Shown piece after piece: positions 61,840-64,000 of a stretch of DNA of 64,000 bases (positions are counted from its first letter, which is position 1; every line of letters starts with the position of its first letter). Source of the DNA: Halonotius sp046719765 (GTDB taxonomy: Archaea > Halobacteriota > Halobacteria > Halobacteriales > Haloferacaceae); NCBI RefSeq assembly GCF_046719765.1, contig NZ_JABEBY010000013.1, positions 41,181-105,180 of the forward strand, given 5' to 3'. A model generated the notes under the pieces. That model was not told where the DNA came from, ran no database searches, and worked only from the letters and a program-made list of their open reading frames with translations. Position numbers and translations under genes: made by a program.

Positions 61840-62088
61840 ATGGTTCCGCTAAACGATGGTCGGGAGACCAGTTAGGTATGGGTGACCTAACCCGCTTGAA
61901 GAAGATCGTTCGACCCAAAAAGCGGCTGTCGGCGTCTGTAGCTGCGGGGTTGGTTCGGTCGGCCGCTGGGATCCCCGGCAAAAAGATAGTGGGGGCGGAA
62001 TCGCCCCGCCTGTCACCCGATTAATAAATAACCAACGAAAATGGAAATTGTGTGGTGTTAATGTATTCGAGAGTGCTTGGCGATACAT
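61840..62088. other. Divergent intergenic region
   Basis: About 250 bases between the zinc membrane protein and the second regulator. An AT-rich run near 62022-62035 (attaataaataacc) is a likely TATA region for the rightward gene. One GGTATG half-motif is at 61874-61879, but no phased array. Confidence 0.4.
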
Positions 62089-62688
62089 ATGACCAAACAA
62101 CAGACAGTTACCAAACCACTCCCAGCCGACGAGCAACAGCTGTCAACCGAGGCTGTCTTCGAAACACTCAGCAGTCGCCGGCGTCGGTTCACACTTTATT
62201 ATCTGTCACAGGTCGGTGAGTCGGTCACCATCCGAGAACTCTCTACGCAGATCGCCGCATGGGAAAATGGTGTTGAACTACACGCAGTGACACCGAAGCA
62301 ACGAAAGCGGGTGTATACCGCTCTCCACCAAACGCATCTTCCGACGATGGATCGACTAGATGTGATCGTGTATGCGAAAGATCGCAAAACCATCAGTATC
62401 ACCGATCATATTCAGGAGTTTGATCTCTACCTCGATATTGTTCCACCTGACGACCTCCCGTGGAGCCAATTTTATTTGCTGCTGAGTGCGGTTATCTCTG
62501 TGTTGATAGTCATCGCCGTCCAAGGAGTGACACCGTTTTCCTCCGTTGGCGGATTCGGGTACGCACTGCTGGCCAGTGGCGTCTTCGTTGTCACCAGCAG
62601 CCTGCATTATCTCCGTGATCGACGGACGCTGATCGGAGCCGCAACGACGCCTCCTGAGGTGGAGCCACCACAGGAACTTACCGAATAG
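62089..62688 (+). CDS. Winged-helix regulator with membrane helices, DUF7344-like (2)
   Basis: Start set at ATG 62089 (MTKQQTVTKPLPADEQQLSTEAVFETLSSRRRRFTLYYLSQ). 199 residues. Winged helix 'TIRELSTQIAAWENGVELHAVTPKQRKRVYTALHQTHLPTMDRLDVIVYAKDRKTISI', clearly homologous to the regulator at 60434 (shared V-Y-x-A-L-H-Q-T-H-L-P block). Two membrane helices ('FYLLLSAVISVLIVIAVQG', 'GFGYALLASGVFVVTSSLHYL') follow. With its paralogue it brackets the zinc membrane protein. Confidence 0.85.
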   Translation: MTKQQTVTKPLPADEQQLSTEAVFETLSSRRRRFTLYYLSQVGESVTIRELSTQIAAWENGVELHAVTPKQRKRVYTALHQTHLPTMDRLDVIVYAKDRKTISITDHIQEFDLYLDIVPPDDLPWSQFYLLLSAVISVLIVIAVQGVTPFSSVGGFGYALLASGVFVVTSSLHYLRDRRTLIGAATTPPEVEPPQELTE

Positions 62689-62711
62689 CAGTGCCGTCGG
62701 CGTCCCAACAG

Positions 62712-63524
62712 CTACGCTCCCGACGTGTTCTCGGTGACAAGCCCCTGAGACATCAGCCGGCGAGCAACCACTACAAGCCCGTTTCCGAACCCCTCACCGA
62801 AAACGGCTTGTTCGGCTTTTGAATCTGGGATGATCGAGCTTACCAGAATCGAGGCACGGTCAACCATCAGCAGGCGACCAATCGCAGTATCATCCGCCGT
62901 TGTATTCTCCCCGTGTAACCACCCGAGCTCCGAAACAAATGTCGTGGCGGCCGGCACGGCTGTTTGGATCTCTGCTTGCAGTGACGGCGTTAGTGCGCCC
63001 ACAGTCAATTCGATGTCATTTTCAACCTCAGTTAGCGTCTCGACCAGGTCTGCGGTCAACAGCGTTTCATCCCCGATGACTAGAACAATCTCTTCAGTCG
63101 CTGTTTTGATCAGTTGCTCTGTCCGATTTTCGATTGGGTCTCGCCCGCTCATCGTCCAGACTTCTTGGACGAATGAAGTGTCATCATCCTCGACGGTCTC
63201 GACTGTGTTGAGCGCGTTGTGAAGCCGATCAACACGACCCTCATACTGATCACGAAGTGTGGCAGTTGCCTCCTCTAAGGAAACTGCGCGAAAGCGTTGT
63301 GGGCTCGTGTGTTGGATCTCAACTAACCCCTGTGCCTCAAGAATGCGTATCGCGTCGTACACTCTGGTACGGGGGACATCCGTAAGGCTGCTGAGTTTCT
63401 TTGCCGTACTCATGTTGAGCCGCGTCAACCCGACGAAGCATTTGGCCTCGTACTCTTTCAACCCGAGTTGTTGAAGAACCTCGACTGCCTCCTCGATATG
63501 TGCGTCTGTATCTGGCTGTCCCAT
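62712..63524 (-). CDS. TrmB-family transcriptional regulator
   Basis: 270 residues. N-terminal TrmB winged helix 'VLQQLGLKEYEAKCFVGLTRLNMSTAKKLSSLTDVPRTRVYDAIRILEAQGLVEIQHTSPQRFRAVS', a coiled-coil linker ('TLRDQYEGRVDRLHNALNTVETVE'), then a PLD-fold effector domain of the TrmB/Lrs14 kind ('EEIVLVIGDETLLTADLVETLTEVENDIELTVGALTP'). TrmB proteins sense sugars or other small molecules. It is convergent with the second DUF7344-like gene. A link to the surface locus is possible but unproven. Confidence 0.9.
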   Translation of the reverse strand: MGQPDTDAHIEEAVEVLQQLGLKEYEAKCFVGLTRLNMSTAKKLSSLTDVPRTRVYDAIRILEAQGLVEIQHTSPQRFRAVSLEEATATLRDQYEGRVDRLHNALNTVETVEDDDTSFVQEVWTMSGRDPIENRTEQLIKTATEEIVLVIGDETLLTADLVETLTEVENDIELTVGALTPSLQAEIQTAVPAATTFVSELGWLHGENTTADDTAIGRLLMVDRASILVSSIIPDSKAEQAVFGEGFGNGLVVVARRLMSQGLVTENTSGA

Positions 63525-63633
63525 CTCTTAGTCGACCCCCAGCGTGGAGACACAGACGGGTAGTTCACCATAGTTATTCATCGAGTGAAAGACAAGTGGG
63601 AGCGGAATAACTGTTGGTAAAAGCCATATTCCG

Positions 63634-63663
63634 TTGACCTCCTCCTGCGCCTGAAGACGCAGG
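63634..63663 (-). mobile_element. IS200/IS605-type right end hairpin
   Basis: CCTGCG (63644-63649) and CGCAGG (63658-63663) form a 6-bp stem with an eight-base loop, preceded by TTGAC (63634-63638). This is the usual layout at the right end of haloarchaeal IS605-type elements and lies just past the tnpB remnant on its right. Confidence 0.65.
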
Positions 63664-63696
63664 AATCCCGAGCGTTGGGATATTAAGCTTTGCACG

Positions 63697-64000
63697 TCAC
63701 CCGGCGGTTGCTCGCGGTTGGAATCCGCGAGTCCGACTGAAGTGGATGACGCGAGGCTGGGCCAAACAGCCGGTACCGCTATCCGCCTGACCGAGTGGCG
63801 GAGTTACGGTTAGCGATTGTTGTCTGATATTATCGGCTCCGTTCACATCGCCATGAGCGACCACGCCGCATCGGTCGCACTTCCACAGGCCACGCTCAAC
63901 GCGACTGTCACCGTCTTCATGCTCACACACTACACGACGAGGACGTACCACGCTCGTCTCGCTGTTCGACTTCGATCCCGCGTTCGCGGGCCTTGTAGTC
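63697..64000 (-). pseudogene. tnpB: tnpB remnant, frameshifted, 5' part outside window
   Basis: The minus strand from 64000 reads 'DYKARERGIEVEQRDERGTSSSCSV' then a stop. In another frame it continues 'CEHEDGDSRVERGLWKCDRCGVVAHGDVNGADNIRQQSLTVTPPLGQ' and 'GCLAQPRVIHFSRTRGFQPRATAG'. These are the zinc finger and last RuvC block (D-V-N-G-A-D-N-I-R-Q) of a TnpB. Joining the two frames needs two extra bases in the GTGTG tract near 63932-63937, exactly at the first CxxC. The gene is thus probably inactive here. TnpB is the RNA-guided nuclease of IS605-type elements; its guide RNA would overlap this 3' end. Confidence 0.8.

Overview
The window is from a halophilic archaeon (class Halobacteria). The evidence is the very acidic proteins, Tat signal peptides (RR motifs) on most exported proteins, a TFB-like factor, an IS200/IS605-type tnpB end, DUF7344-like and TrmB regulators, and many short zinc-ribbon and winged-helix proteins. 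Base composition is uneven. Roughly 1-40.5 kb is comparatively AT-rich and full of recombinases, insertion elements and restriction-type genes, so it reads as an accessory island. From about 40.7 kb onward GC is higher and the genes look more like chromosomal housekeeping and surface genes. I do not name a genus.

Layout. 1-5.7 kb: the 3' part of a helicase-DUF1998 gene followed by a phospholipase-D-like gene, a defence-type pair recalling DISARM or Dpd. 6-7 kb: small regulators. 7.2-12.6 kb: a tight seven-gene operon (zinc protein, two unknowns, two ParB-like proteins, a divergent TFB, a serine recombinase). 12.6-15.3 kb: a serine recombinase translationally coupled to a tyrosine recombinase. 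15.4-17.4 kb: mostly non-coding, with two small genes. 17.6-20.4 kb: a MacB-type ABC exporter with a CARDB-like surface protein, flanked by a 73-bp direct repeat. 20.7-23 kb: a phosphoribosyltransferase-DprA pair resembling ShosTA. 24-27.8 kb: two secreted proteins that share an identical 17-bp promoter-region motif, with a small winged-helix gene between them. 28-31 kb: a helicase-like ATPase and a DUF7260-like gene. 31.2-36.1 kb: a binding-protein-dependent ABC importer whose second permease is broken by a 928-bp IS5-type element with an intact 8-bp duplication. 36.3-40.5 kb: metallophosphoesterase, a 141-bp MITE, an Mrr-type nuclease, a second tyrosine recombinase and a two-repeat CRISPR relic.

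40.7-49.1 kb: ABC-2 exporter with a lipoprotein, a methyltransferase, a membrane-anchored Mrr-type nuclease, small conserved genes, a saccharopine-dehydrogenase-like enzyme and a DUF7123-like protein. 49.2-60 kb: a large surface-structure locus. It has an ER/SipW-type signal peptidase in an operon with two Tat/SipW-type exported proteins and a serine/aspartate-rich protein with a glycosylation-sequon repeat. Beside this lie four further TasA-like (SipW-dependent) proteins, two of them carrying a von Willebrand A domain inside the TasA-like fold, plus a gene fragment left by duplication. 60-63.5 kb: two paralogous winged-helix membrane regulators, a zinc/membrane protein and a TrmB regulator. 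Between the TasA-like genes and the first regulator sits an array of seven CRTACC(G/A) motifs spaced exactly 21-22 bp; related motifs lie in front of the signal-peptidase operon. The window ends inside a frameshifted tnpB.

The strongest candidates for something undescribed are the TasA-like/vWA/signal-peptidase locus with its phased operator array, the ParB-ParB-TFB-recombinase operon, and a dispersed 29-bp palindromic repeat family found only between genes.
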